DNA of 64,000 nt. Origin: Cryptomeria japonica (Eukaryota > Streptophyta > Pinopsida > Cupressales > Cupressaceae). Positions 23,301 to 34,519 of this stretch are shown in pieces; position 1 is the stretch's first letter; every line of letters begins with the position of its first letter. The DNA lies in contig NC_081405.1 of assembly GCF_030272615.1 (NCBI RefSeq), positions 151,880,113 to 151,944,112 of the forward strand. Direction: 5' to 3'. The notes beneath the pieces were generated by a model, which saw only the letters and a program-made list of their open reading frames with translations, made no database searches and was not told the DNA's origin. The position numbers and the translations under genes are program-made.

Positions 23301-24094
23301 CCTGTTTTGGCAAATGTGGCTTGTTGTTTTGCTCTTTCTGGACATTTGGCAACATAGTGCCCAAATTTGTCACATCTGTAACATTGAATCTGTGAAAGGT
23401 CCTTCTTGAAGGTGTTCTTGCCGTGACGACCTTTTCTCTTCCTAAATTGTTTCTGCTTTCTTTTCTTGTTTGAGTTTGTATTTGGGACTTGAAGACCTTC
23501 ATCTATATTCGTTTGCTTGATCCCTTTCTTATTTAACCTTGATTTTTCTTGGAGACAATCTGCCTTTAGCCTATCAAACTTTGGAAATTCATCCCTTGCA
23601 CTGATGCCTCAGACGAATGTTTCCCATATACTAGTCAACCCATCTAGAGCAATGAGTGTTAATTCTTTGCTTTGGATCTCATATCCAAGAGTTGCTAGTT
23701 CATCCCTTAGGGTTGATATTCGCATGAAGTAGGCATTGACTAATTCTCCTTTGATCATGGCTATATGATTTATTTCTCTTTTTAAGGCCAAGTATCTACT
23801 AACATTGGATATCTCAAATGCATCTTCAAGTGCTTTGAACATGTTGTAGGCCGTTTCATGTTTCCTTATGATGGGCATAATATTATTTCTCACCCCATCA
23901 ACTATGATTTTGATGGCCTTTTCATTTCCCTCTCTCCAAGTTGTTTTGTCAGGTTCAGTCTCAAGTTCTGCAGTTTTAGTTTTTACAAACGATTAGACTT
24001 TATTTTCTTTTAGAATCATCTGAATTCTGAGCTTCCATGTTGAAAAGTCATCACCTCCTCCGAATCTATCTTCGAATTTGATAGTGCTAGCCAT
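20305..24094 (-). pseudogene. copia-3 gag-pol polyprotein, broken
   Basis: Starting at ATG 24,094 the order is gag, zinc knuckle CYRCDKFGHYVAKC (about 23,385-23,345), protease IDSGSSRHIT (about 23,215), pre-integrase with WHRRLGHL and CKRCALGK, and integrase. The integrase keeps HSDVCGPM, RTDNGGEY and ERKNRTIVE, so its D, D, E residues are present. Reverse transcriptase has an intact YVDD ([11 protein letters not shown], about 21,095), and RNase H has FTDSDWVG, YIAAYMAA and HCDNQS. Stops interrupt it: in gag (TAA, TGA), TAG at a protease Trp position, and TAG at 21,367-21,369 and near 20,978 where Gln fits. A frameshift lies near 21,550 and another near 23,080. The catalytic residues survive better than the reading frame. 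Confidence 0.88.
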
Positions 24095-24173
24095 TAGAAG
24101 AAATGTGATGTTGAATATATGCTTGTTTTGAATTTCCACAAAATTGAATAGCCTCAGGTTCGATTTAACTATA

Positions 24174-24185
24174 GCTCTGATACCA
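24174..24185 (-). promoter_or_regulatory. Primer-binding site of copia-3
   Basis: The minus strand reads TGGTATCAGAGC, the exact complement used by plant copia elements for initiator methionine tRNA, directly after the LTR end CATTTACA. Confidence 0.95.
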
Positions 24186-24944
24186 TGTAAATGTTATTTG
24201 ATTTTCAATTTCCAAAATGCAAGTTATATTCAAGATCAGTTATCTTCTTCGATGTATATGTTATTTCTTAAATAATGGATCTGATTATTATCTGGTATGA
24301 TGCAGATAGAGGAGGAACATTTATCGATTTCAATGTCCTCCTCACAAATGCCGATTGATATATATATGTATGCAAGGGAGATCAAGCAATACCTTGACCG
24401 GTCATGTCTATTAGACATGACCGATCAAGATATTACTTGATCGCACCTTTCAATTATCATTGTACTTACTGATCAATGTATTTAACAAGTCACCCAATAC
24501 TAATCGGCGTGTATACCATAAGCAAATCACCTGATACTAATCGGCGTGTATACCATAAGCAAGTCACCCGATACTAATCGATGTGTATACTATAAGCAAG
24601 TCAACCGATAACAATCGGTGTTCACAATCGGTGTATATAGTTATAAACTAAACCGATAACAATCGCTGTTAATACGATTCAATGTGAACCGATACCAATC
24701 AGTATTTTGTGCTATGATATTTATAACCGATAATTATCGGCAGTTTAAGTATTGATTAAGAAACCAATATTGATCGGAATTTGCAAGTAGAATTGAATGT
24801 ATATAAATTGAAGAATAATCATCAAATGAAGGAACGATAGCTTGAAGTCTTCATCATAGTCTATCGATAGGATAGATGATTGAATGAGAGAGTTCATTTA
24901 TCTCTCATTGAATCATTTATCTTACCGAGGCTATCATGCATTAA
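24186..24944 (-). repeat. 5' LTR of copia-3 (759 bp)
   Basis: Direct copy of 18,876-19,623 with the same TG/CA ends. It has scattered substitutions and one short internal duplication near 24,620. It contains the long hairpin at 24,380-24,442 and the palindrome array. Confidence 0.93.
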
Positions 24945-24949
24945 CAGTC

Positions 24950-25131
24950 ACAACCAAGTGCTTGTCAAAAAGTTGAGAAAAGGTAGCAAAAAAAGACCTG
25001 GCAAGGCTCAAAAAATAAAGTAATCAATTTTTTCTTGGAAATGAAAGAAAGACCTGAGTCATATCGAGTGTTTCAAATGCAACAAGAATGGTCATTGTGC
25101 TTCTCAATGTCCTAAGAAGTTGTTCGCAAAT
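24950..25131 (+). pseudogene. copia-2 gag, C-terminal zinc-knuckle part
   Basis: Directly after the copia-3 insertion the copia-2 gag resumes with a basic segment and a zinc knuckle CFKCNKNGHCASQC at 25,069-25,110. Its C-X2-C-X4-H-X4-C pattern is complete and binds packaged RNA in working elements. Frame breaks lie between the basic segment and the knuckle. The sequence is lost at about 25,131. Confidence 0.75.
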
Positions 25132-25139
25132 AAATAGGT

Positions 25140-26100
25140 ACAATACCAAAGATTGTGAAGATCAATTTCTATCCAATAAACCAATCAAAGGATGAGATAC
25201 AATACTTGGACAATTGCAACATGAAAATATGAAACTTATATGCAAATCTGAAAATTAAGTTGCATTAATGTGGAAAACCATGCTTGATCCTCCTTATTGA
25301 TAATGCCAAAAAGTAGCCTACATATCATGTTTAATAATCCTATCTTATGTGAACTTAAAACAGCAATAAATGAAGAATATCATCACCATAAGATAGAAAC
25401 AACGAGGCACAAATCGGCAACATAAGAATACCCCATAACATAGGATTTATGTGGAGAAACCCTTGTGGGAAAGAACTCCACCAAGAAGAGAAGCCGAGTA
25501 TGCAATATCAACAATAAATATGATTACAATACATTCACTTTCATTCTCCTCTTTGCCTCCAACATAGCAGCACCTATGTACCTGTGAACAACCTCCTTAT
25601 GCTTCCCACCTATCCTCTACATTCAATTGCTCCTCATTATGCACTCTACATCCAAAGAGCTGAATTTATAAAATGGCAAGAGCTCCAAAATCACCAATAA
25701 AGGTGTACAAAGAAGCCGAAAGGACATTACCTCAACCCTTGGATTACCTCCACGGAAGCCGAAAGGACACCAATTTTGACTCCAATACTTTCCCTCCAAC
25801 TTGGGCGCCCAATATTGCAAGATAAACATTACATTAAATGTAATAAATGACGAAATACCAAGAGACACCTATTGCCTCTTCCAAGCCCCAACTTGGAGAA
25901 TCCCAAAGGTCACTCATTTGTCCACTTCCTAAGTCATTAATTATCCCATTCTAGTCGTCCACATGTAGGGAAAACAATATTAAATAATTGTATTCACAAC
26001 CCACCTTTACCACTGCTAATGGAACCCATTATCCCTTAAGAATATATTGCAAACAATAATAAGAATAAATATTACAAAATATTTTTCCACTACAATCTAA
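25140..26100 (-). repeat. Probable LTR-derived insertion in copia-2
   Basis: About 1 kb of non-coding sequence separates the copia-2 zinc knuckle from its integrase region. Near 25,443-25,486 the minus strand carries the block CTTGGTGGAGTTCTTTCCC then GGGTTTCTCCACAT. This is a diverged version of the motif conserved in the other copia LTRs here. Exact ends and a target duplication were not found, so its extent is approximate. Confidence 0.45.
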
Positions 26101-26299
26101 GTGCCTTAGGACACTTTCCAAGGATGTTGGAACCATGTCATAGGATTTACAAGGTAGATGGCACCTTAATCCTCACAAAAGTAAATGGAAAGGGCAAACA
26201 ACACAATGAGAGAAGCAGTGTTTCAAAGTGAAGCTTTCCGATAGATTTCAAGAGCAAAAGGTGGGTATACTGAAAACTATTTCTTGAACTTCATGATGT

Positions 26300-27320
26300 C
26301 CTATATGTCCCTATATTAATAATGAACCTACATTCAATTTCAGTTGTAACAGATTTGATGTGCATGGCTAAGTTTGATGATCATCAAGTTATCATAAAAA
26401 CTCGTAGTGAAGAACCTAATCAAGTATTGGCCAAAAGTATGCAAGAAAGTGTTCTTTTCAAGTTGATTGCTAATTTGATCAAACAAGAATCCTTGATACA
26501 TAACAATGACAAATTGTGTAGGGATTACCAAACTTCAAGATAGGGAAGACTAGAGTGTGCAAGGGTTGTTGTAGCAAAGAACCTAGTCAAGTATTGGCCA
26601 AAAGTATGCAAGAAAATGTTCTTTACAAGTTGATTGCTAATTTGATCAAACAAGAAGCCTTGATACATAACAATGACAAATTGTGCAGGGTTTACCGAAC
26701 TTCAACGTAGGGAAGACTAGAGTGTGCAAGGGTTGCACATTTGACAAGCACACCAAGACTTCTTTTCCTAGCAATGAGCACAAGTCAAGAAGGATTGTTG
26801 ATCTGATTCATTCATATGTATGTGGACCCATGTTAGCAGCTTTATTGCCAAGAAACATTTACTATATTTTATTCAAGAGTTCAGATAAATAGGAAGATTA
26901 AGGTGTTGAGGTCTAACAATGGACGTATGTATATCTCCATGAACTTTGATGCCTTTTGTAAAGATACAGGGATCGAGAGGGAATCGATTGTTCCTTGCAA
27001 CCTTCAATGGAATGGGATCACTAAGCAAAAGAACAAGTTCATAATAGAGACAACAAAGGCCATGATTCATGACCTAGATTTAACCATGTTTCTTTGGGCA
27101 AAGGCATGTATTGTGTATTGTACATATTAAATAGGTGTCCTCCCAAGGTGTTAAAGGACAACACTCCAAAGGAAGTTTTCGTAGGAGAGAAACCTAAAGT
27201 TTCTTATTTTTGAGTGTTTGAGAATCCCGTTTACATTCATGTGTTGAAGGAGAAAAGAATTACGTTTGAACCCTCCAACTTGAAGGGTGTTTTTGTGGGA
27301 CATTTGAGTCTTCCAAGGCT
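26300..27320 (+). pseudogene. copia-2 pre-integrase and integrase, broken
   Basis: Visible blocks are CMAKFDDHQVIIKT, the pre-integrase VCKGCTFDKHTKTSFP, and IVDLIHSYVCGPM, where the first catalytic Asp of HSDVCGPM reads Tyr. LRSNNGRMYISMNFDAF follows, with the second catalytic Asp as Asn. Then come KNKFIIETTKAMIHDLD and a late FEPSNLKG-type domain. Stops, frameshifts and a 168-bp internal tandem duplication disable it. Losing two of three acidic catalytic residues shows old decay. Confidence 0.8.
26409..26738 (+). repeat. Tandem duplication, 168-bp unit, in copia-2
   Basis: GAACCTAATCAAGTATTGG... at 26,411 recurs as GAACCTAGTCAAGTATTGG at 26,579, and the similarity runs to GTGTGCAAGGGTTG in both. 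The copies differ at several positions. The duplication falls in the pre-integrase coding region. Confidence 0.9.
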
Positions 27321-27559
27321 TTTAAATCTATATTTTGTCACAACAAAAGTAAATAGTTAGTTGGGATGTGAAATTTAATGAAGATGCTTGGTCCTCTAAG
27401 TCTCAACAACTTCCCATGGAGGTTGACAAAAGTAAACAAGTTGTCATTCCAACTTCTCGGAAACAAAATACAACAATATTAGCTACAAATCAATCAACTT
27501 ATAATACAACAATAGATACCTTAGCACGCCCTTAAAAACCATGAAACCTGAAGGGCTTT

Positions 27560-28480
27560 CTTAGAAATTGCAAGAGGCACAAAAAAAGTAGGAGCACTGA
27601 AAACTTCTCTCAATTTGAGTCATCCACCTAACAAGTTTCTAAGTTACGTTGCTTTGATAGCTTCCATCATTAATGCAAAGCTTTCCAGTTTTCAAGAGGC
27701 AAATTTAAAGTGTGGCAAGATGCAATAGAGTATAACTCCATTATACTAAATGATGTTTGGGAGATTGTGCCAAGGCCGGATGGAAATTCAGTGATTGATT
27801 CCAAGTAATTGTACAATGTAAAGAATGCAACACATGGGAGTAAAGAAAAGTATAGGACCAGATTTGTTGCACATGATATCTCTCAAAGTGAGGGAGTTGA
27901 CTACTATGTAACTTTTGTTCCTGTTGCAAGATACACTTCTATTAGGCTTAAAATATCTCCTACACCTCATTTTGGTTGATCTTTATATGAAATGGATGTA
28001 AAGATAGCTATTATGAATGGCAATATAGAGGATGAATTGTATATAAATCGCCCTAGAGGGTTTGAGGTGCATGAGACACCCATGTATGCAAGTTGAAGAA
28101 GGCCTTGTATGAACTGAAACAAGCACCCAATGCTTGATGCTCACAAATTGATAAATACTTGTTGAAGTTGGGCTTCACCAAAACTACTGCAGATCATATT
28201 TTTATTATTTATTTGATAGATTTGATCTTCTAAATTTAGTCATGAATGTGGATGACCTAGTTCTATAGGAAGCATTTAGAAACTCATAACATAGTGAGTT
28301 GAATTGGCATCCAAGTTTGTAATGAAGAAAATCAACCTTATGCAATATTTTTTTGGTTTTGAGGTGTGGCAAAAGTACAAGAGAAATCTTTCTTATCCAG
28401 GTAAAGCACACAATAGAGATTCTAAAGAAATTTCAAATGATGGACTATAAGCCACTTACTACTCCAATGGTTCCAAATGT
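27560..28480 (+). pseudogene. copia-2 reverse transcriptase, broken
   Basis: Blocks recognised in order: a YNSIILNDVWEIVPRP start, RTRFVAHDISQSEGVDYYVTF with FVPVARYTSIR, LYEMDVKIAIMNGNIEDELY, and KKALYELKQAPNA. A relic of the YVDD site (MNVDDLVL near 28,240) and FKMMDYKPLTTPMVPN follow. Stops and frameshifts are frequent. It ends where opposite-strand copia-4 sequence begins, so RNase H and the 3' LTR are missing. Confidence 0.8.
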
Positions 28481-29100
28481 AAAGGTGTGGTGAGTTGGCA
28501 CTTAATGCCATGTGTAGCACAAAATGTAGAGAAGTCAATGGAACAAAACTCTCCCCCATTATCTGACCTTAGAGTGACAATCTGAGAACCGGATTGTTTC
28601 TCAACTAAGGCATTAAACTGCTGAAATGTATTGAACACATCTGATTTATTCTTGAGAAAATACACCCACATTTTCTGACTGAAATCATCAACAAATAATA
28701 AAAAGTACCTGGACCTAGTAATAGATACAATGATCATTGGCCCACATACATCAGCGTGAACCAATTGAAGGACCTTGGAGGCTCGCCAAGAATCACCATC
28801 TGAGAATGGTGTCTGATGCTGCTTCCCAGCTTAACAGGGTCCACAAACTCCATGATTTTGAGTTTGGATCTCAGGTAGACTAGCAACCAAACCCTCCTGA
28901 GACAGTTGAGAGAGATAGTGCACGTTTAAGTGCCCATAACGTTGATGCCACAGTGTTCTGATGGATGTACTCTTAGCAGCCAGAGCGTGCTCCTGAGAAT
29001 CGCCAAAATCAGCAAGTCTATACAAACCATGATCCTCAAGTCCCATAGCAATTGTAGTACGAGTCTCCCTATCAAGAATTGCAGGACTTTGTCCATGTAG
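28459..29100 (-). pseudogene. Fragment of a fourth copia (pre-integrase and integrase)
   Basis: On the minus strand, 29,100-28,831 encodes a pre-integrase with LWHQRYGHLNVHYLSQL and NHGVCGPC. The next piece (28,764-28,490) encodes MVHADVCGPM, a VDDFSQKMWVYFLKNKSDVF block and LRSDNGGEFCS. Both catalytic Asp residues survive. The fragment stops at about 28,490 inside TTP before the catalytic Glu region, exactly where plus-strand copia-2 reverse transcriptase begins. No LTRs remain. Confidence 0.82.
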
Positions 29101-29604
29101 TTGTTCTCATTTGTAGTAATTCAGAAGTACACCATATCAACAAACTTTGTGCTGCTATATGCTGTAAATTGTTCTTATTTCAATCATTTTGAAAAGGTAG
29201 ATAGGATAGTGGAAAGTAAAGATTTTGAACTTTGTTTCTATTTTCTCGTCCCAGGTAAGTGACGGAAGACTTTGAGCTTTCACGGAAACTTCACTTCCTT
29301 TTCGTATAAACATTCTTATAATTGATAAAGTTCCTTAAGTTGTATTTGTTTTCTTAACTGCTGTTTCTTTTCTAAAAAGATAAAAGAATATCATCTTTTC
29401 TGAAGAAAGAGAAAAGGATATTGTCCCACCCAAGTTAGATTAGTGTTTAGTTAATTAGTAATAGTAGAAAAGGGGGAGCCTTCCCTTAAATTAGGAGAGT
29501 TTTTAACTCACATGTTGTGGCTGAAACCACAATTTTGCACATCTTCCCAGGTGTACAAACTTTTCAACCAACAAGCAAGAATTTTATATCAAAGTTACAG
29601 GAAA
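29101..29604. other. Spacer between copia-4 fragment and hAT element
   Basis: AT-rich, with no recognisable gene or LTR end. The open frame beginning near 29,517 crosses into the hAT terminal region and has no family resemblance. Confidence 0.45.
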
Positions 29605-29636
29605 CTGTGATTCCAGAGGTTGGTCGACCCTACGAA

Positions 29637-29722
29637 GTCCAGAGGACCCTGGACTCGAACTCGGTCAAGTTTGGTCAGGTCTGCTCAAACTCGGTAGACT
29701 CGCTGAGTCCCGAGCCTGAGAC
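29637..29722. repeat. Left subterminal CGAGT-rich region of hAT
   Basis: Contains ACTCGAACTCGGTC, AACTCGGTAGACTCGCTG and GAGTCCCGAG, several copies of the 5-bp word ACTCG and its complement within under 90 bases. Confidence 0.75.
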
Positions 29723-30259
29723 TTTGCCACGCCTAGCCACAAATAAAAAGCAAAAAAAAAAGGTTTGTTTTAACTTGCACAAAAGGCTAATATGTTTGCC
29801 TTCTTACCCTAAAAAGTCATTTTTATTGTTTGCAAACACAAGGAGAGAAAAAGAGGCATTTGAGTAAAAATATCAAGGCATTGAAGAAGAGTAGACCAAT
29901 AGATAGATTGAAGAGGAGATTGTGATTGTTGATTGTTTGTGCTAGTAGCTTGCATTCAAGCATTTAAAGGAGTTAAAGAAGAATTTGGAAGAGGTCTCTA
30001 CAAATTTGAAGGTGCATTTCTTCAATTTTGGAGCAAATTTAAAGAGGTAAGTACATTTTTTTTTTTGTTGTTTTTTTTTTTTACTTCATATTTCTATTTT
30101 ATTGTACATTTGTTTTGTTTTTGTTTCATTTTATGTTGATGGAAAAAATATGAAACCCTAGTTTTGTTTTTTCTTTCAATTATTTATTTTTAAGTTTTAA
30201 CTTAATTAGAATAAGAGACAATATGCTGATTTTTTTCATTTATAATATATTGCAGAATA

Positions 30260-32902
30260 ATGTCTCGGCCTACTAGTAATAGAAGTGGTGCCCCAAAGGC
30301 AGCCCTAGTTAGAAAGGATAAGGCTTGGAAACATGACATCCCCGAACCAAAAAAAGAAATAACATGTATTCACTGCAAAACAAAATATAATGGGGGAGGT
30401 ATTAACCGACTAAAATATCAAATTGCACAAATAGAATGCTATGATGCCAAACCATGCAAACTAGCACCCCCTGAGGCTATACATGAAGTGCAAGCTCAAA
30501 TAGAGGAATTTGAAGAGAAAAAAGAATTAAAAAAGAAGCAAATGGAAGAAATGGCAAACAGTAGTGGAGAGGCTTCTTCAAATCCTCGGCCACCATTTCC
30601 TGCATCTGGAAGTAGTGGTAGTGTGAGTGTGAGCATTGGGCCTCAGATTCGTAAAAATAAATCCACATTAGATTCACTTTTTGTTTCATGCACGACTTCG
30701 GGTGCCCAACCATCGCTTGAGAGCATGGGTTGGAATAAGGAGGAGCATGATGTTGCGGAAATTGCAATTGGAGATTTTTGGTTCTACAACAACGTTCCAT
30801 TTTATGCAGCGAGGTATTCATTATTATTTTGATTTCTATGTCTTAATTTTTTTGCTTTTAAGAAATTAAGAATTTAAGATTATGCCACATTGATTATTTT
30901 ATTTTTTAAGTTACAAGTAAAACTTAACAGTTAATAGTAAATACTTATTCCGTTTATTTAATTTGTTTTAGGTCTCCATATTGGCAAATTATGGTACATG
31001 TCATTATTGTTTGTGGTCAGGGGTTCAAAGCCCCTAATGATGAGAAAATAAAAGGCCCTATTTTGAGTCAAAAGGTGGCTGATGTTAAAGCCAAAATTGC
31101 CAAGCAGCATGAGATATGGAGGAAGGGTTGCACCATCATGACTGATGGTTGGACCGACAAAAGAAATAGAATACTGCTGAATTTTCTTGTCTCCTCATCA
31201 GGTAATTGTACTTTGTATTTTGTAAAGTATTTTTATTATTAATTTAGTGATTAAGATTTTTAATTTTTATTTTACTAAATCGCTTTTTTTTCTTAGGTAG
31301 CACAATGTTTTTGAAGTCAATTAATGTGTTAGGGAATATAAAAAATGTTGAGTATCTTTGTGGGGTGTTGGAGCAAGTGTTGGAGGAGGTGGGTGAGGAG
31401 AATGTGGTGCAAATAGTGACAGATAATGCAACAAATTATGTTGCTGCAGGTAAACTTCTTATGGAGAGGCACCCCACCTTGTTTTGGACCCCTTGTGCTA
31501 CTCATTGTATTGACCTCATATTGGAGGATCTTGACAAAATTTCATGGATCAAAACATGTGTAGAGACTAGAAGGAATATTTGTAAATACACATATAATCA
31601 TGTCTGGGTCCTCAACATTATGAGAAATTCCACAAATAAGAAAGAGTTGGCTCATCCAGGAATTACCCAATTTGCAATAAATTTTATCACGTTGCAATCC
31701 TTGCTTCAGTCCAAGGCTGGATTGAAACGCATGTTTGTAAGTGAGGAGTGGACCGCATCATCATATGCAAAGACCATTGCAGGGACTGAAACAGCTAATC
31801 GGGTTTTTTATGAGCATAGCTTTGGCAACCGGCCAAGGAGATTGTGCGGGTAATTATCTATTATATTCACACTTGTTTATGTAAAACTTAAACTTAAAGC
31901 TTAATGTTTCAACTTGTGATCATAGTTCATAGAGCCTCTTGTTGTTCTCCTACGAGTTGCTGATGGAGAGAAGCTCGCGATGGGCTAGATTTATGAGGGT
32001 ATGGACAGGGTGAAGGAGGCCATTAGAGCCATTTATTCAGGGAATCAAGCTAAGTATGGTCCCATATGGGAGGTCATTGATCGACGATGGCACAATCTGC
32101 TTCACAAGCCTATACATGCAGTTGCCTACTACCTTAATCTGGTGTTCCAATTACGCCCAAATTTCAAGGCCAATGATGAGGTGTGGAGTGGGCTCTATGA
32201 AGTTGTAGAGCGAATGTCACTTGATTCATCAATTGGAGCACACATAGTCCGTGAGATAGAGATGTTTAGGGATGCACAAGGAGACTTCTTCTCACGAGAC
32301 ATATGCAAGCATAACTGAACACAAATGATGCTAGGTAAAAATCTATTCAAGGCAAATTTTAAAATTTAAATCTTAAACTTTTCTCTCTATGATTCTATTA
32401 CCATTATCGTAAACTCAAAGTTATAGAATAGAAATTATTTTTATTATTTTTTGTTTCAGATGCATGGTGGGAGATGTTTGGTAATAAGGTACCAACTCTA
32501 CAAAAGATTGCAGTTCGTATCTTGAGCCAGCCATGTAGTGCTTCAGGATGTGAGCGCAATTGGAGCATGTTCGAGCATATTCACTCCAAAAAGCGCAATA
32601 CGTTAGTGGTGCAAAGGTTGAATGATCTTGTGTATGTTCATTACAACCTTCGCCTCCATCACAGACAGATCTTGAGCACTAACACATCTCCTATCACTCT
32701 AGAGGAGGTTGATCCACAAGCAGAGTGGAACAATGAGTTTCATGATCCTGTCTTCAACGATGAAGACTTGGAATGGGTTGATCGGGTGGATCGAGAGGTA
32801 GAGGTAGTAGCAATGGCAGAGGAGGAGGCTAAAGCACGAGGAGACCCATTGGAGGACCCCGAGTCCGAGGATGACGTGGATGAGGATGTTGATGTCACTT
32901 AG
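30260..32902 (+). pseudogene. hAT transposase (BED finger, DUF659, dimerisation domain)
   Basis: Likely five exons: 30,260-30,814, 30,972-31,201, 31,298-about 31,851, about 31,925-32,334 and 32,461-32,902. Boundaries have GT/AG-type signals (for example GAG|GTATTC and TTTTAG|GTCTCC). Exon 1 has a BED-type finger (CIHCKTKYNGGGINRLKY) in which the expected zinc-binding His reads Gln. Exons 2-3 hold the DUF659-type core (TIMTDGWTDKRNRILLNF, VVQIVTDNATNYVAAGKLL, WTPCATHCIDLILEDL). The last exon holds the dimerisation motif QPCSASGCERNWSMFEHIHS and an acidic tail. In-frame stops occur in exon 4 (TAG after KLAMG, TGA after CKHN). The protein would cut and move hAT elements, probably including the small relative at 17.9 kb. 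Confidence 0.88.
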
Positions 32903-33694
32903 GCTGAGCCTGAGACACAGGCAAATATCATGGCTGCAAAACGTTCCAGGACCTATCTTAGGCGCACACGTAGGACCATAGATGAAAAAATCTGCAAAAA
33001 ATCTTTTAACTCCCAATTTTTTGTGAGTCATTTATGGCAACGATTTAATCTGCAAAAAAATCTTGAGTGATTTTTTTGAAAAAATCCAGGCGATTTATTG
33101 AAAAAAATTGCAAAAAACTAGGAGAAAAACTCAAATAAATTTGGAGTAATGATTTGTCGGTTATTCTTTTACTGATTACTATAATGCAATTGATTGCATA
33201 ACTTTGCACCTCGCCATTTGTGAATCAATTAGTGTAACTGTGTACCTATCCACAACAAGTTAAAAATAGGTGCCCTTCAAGGGATATGGCATCTTCGAGG
33301 GAAGAATGTGAATCCTTTGGGTGTATGTGTGAGGAAAACTTCAATATGGTGTTTTTGCATGATATGGTAGTTCTATGTGGAAGTCTCGTGCTTCTTGAAC
33401 CATGTCCTTGACGCTGAAGGTGTGTTGTGAAGGCTGACAATGTTCATCAATGTGTATGAGATGAGCTGAAAATTGGAAAGGCTTTGTGTGCACATGCCAA
33501 TGCCAGCTATTGAACAAAGTATTTATTTTATGGAAGATGAGAAGTAGAGGTGTTTTAATTCTACAAAAAGGAGATTAAATGAATGCAAATCCTTTATAAT
33601 ATGTATTGAACTCAAATTCATTTAGAGGTTGCACTTACGTTTTGGTATATGATACGTATTTAACTTATATATTTTCAAATGTTCGATAAATTTG

Positions 33695-34222
33695 CCGAGT
33701 TTTTGCCGATTTTTGGCCGAGTCCCAAGTTTTCAAAAATTTTGGGCCAAAAGAGTTATTGTCGAGTAAGAGTTTTTCATCTTTGTGTAGGACAGTTGCGG
33801 GGTCGAGTGATCACTAATATTGGCTCCTCTGAGCCTTAGACTTCTAGGCTCTAGCTATTATGTTGATATATGTTTTGAACTTTTGATGCCATGGATTTCA
33901 TATTCCATGAATTTTGTAGACATTTGACACTATTTAATATGTTATTTAGTTTAGCTTATTTCCTTCAGCTCAAGCCTAAAATTTGCATTTATACTTATGT
34001 GATCAATGTAAACTTGTGTATGTGTTCAAAGTAGCTTTTATTTGATGAGATTATTGTCTTTAAGGTTTATTTATTAAAGGATGCATGAAGCAGGTTTTAA
34101 ATCTTTTAAAATCTTTGAATTTCTTGGGTTTTTCAATTTGTCGAGTCTTGGCCGAGTTTTTGTCGAGTCCGGTCGCCGAGTCCAACTCCGAGTAAAAAAT
34201 CAGCTTGCCGAGTCTGAGTCTT
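33695..34222. repeat. Right subterminal CGAGT-rich region of hAT
   Basis: About ten CGAGT words in two clusters, around 33,695-33,805 and 34,140-34,222, in contexts such as TTGGCCGAGT and GTCGAGTCCGG. They are oriented opposite to those of the left end, as expected for inverted subterminal regions. Confidence 0.8.
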
Positions 34223-34519
34223 GTAACTATGGTTTATATATATACATCCTAGAAGATCATTAGACTTTAGTGAAGAAAGTATAAGATAGCTTGGCATGGC
34301 ATTGTATTGCAATATTTTTTAGATTCTGTGATTTGCCTATTTGTAATCAAATGACTAAGGCATAGCATGTTGGAAGCCCTTTGTGATACATTGTAATTCT
34401 TTTGTGACTGTGAATGAATAGAGAATTTGTTGATGTTTTGTTGTGTCATTAGTTTACTTGTGTGTCCATTCATTTGGCTACATAGTTGGATAGTCCTTTA
34501 TTGGACCCTCCAGCCATGA

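Larger units (their letters stand above)
18876..24944 (-). mobile_element. Complete Ty1/copia retrotransposon (copia-3)
   Basis: Two direct LTRs bound the element: 24,186-24,944 (5' LTR on the minus strand) and 18,876-19,623 (3' LTR). A perfect PBS lies at 24,174-24,185 and a polypurine tract lies next to the 3' LTR. Flanks are GTCAG (18,871-18,875) and GTCAC (24,945-24,949), a 4/5 target duplication. The internal region holds gag, protease, integrase, reverse transcriptase and RNase H in copia order. It inserted at the right edge of the hAT-like element inside copia-2. The LTRs are clearly similar but differ by scattered substitutions and an extra TTCACAATCGGTG-type insertion in the 5' copy, so insertion was not recent. 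Confidence 0.93.
16304..28480 (+). mobile_element. Old Ty1/copia element with nested insertions (copia-2)
   Basis: Parts in order: candidate 5' LTR (16,304-17,025), PBS, gag start (17,274-17,852), gag zinc knuckle (25,069-25,110), pre-integrase and integrase (26,300-27,320), reverse transcriptase (27,560-28,480). The gag is split by a hAT-type element (17,853-18,870) and the complete copia-3 (18,876-24,944). Gag sequence resumes right after the second insertion (HNQVLVKKLRKGS). Another LTR-like block lies at about 25,140-26,100. The 3' end is lost where opposite-strand copia-4 sequence begins near 28,480. Confidence 0.75.
29605..34231 (+). mobile_element. hAT-superfamily DNA transposon, nearly complete
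   Basis: The right end (minus strand CATAGTTACAAGACTC) and the poorly kept left end near 29,605 bracket a transposase with BED finger, DUF659-like core and hAT dimerisation domain. Both subterminal regions are crowded with CGAGT/ACTCG words: left about 29,655-29,722, right about 33,695-34,222. Such clustered short words are typical transposase-binding regions of hAT elements. No clear 8-bp duplication is visible. Premature stops make it non-autonomous now. Confidence 0.82.

Noticed and set aside
29517-29867. 116-aa frame at the hAT left end
   Set aside because: It spans the spacer/element boundary and the ACTCG-rich terminal region, so it is not a gene.
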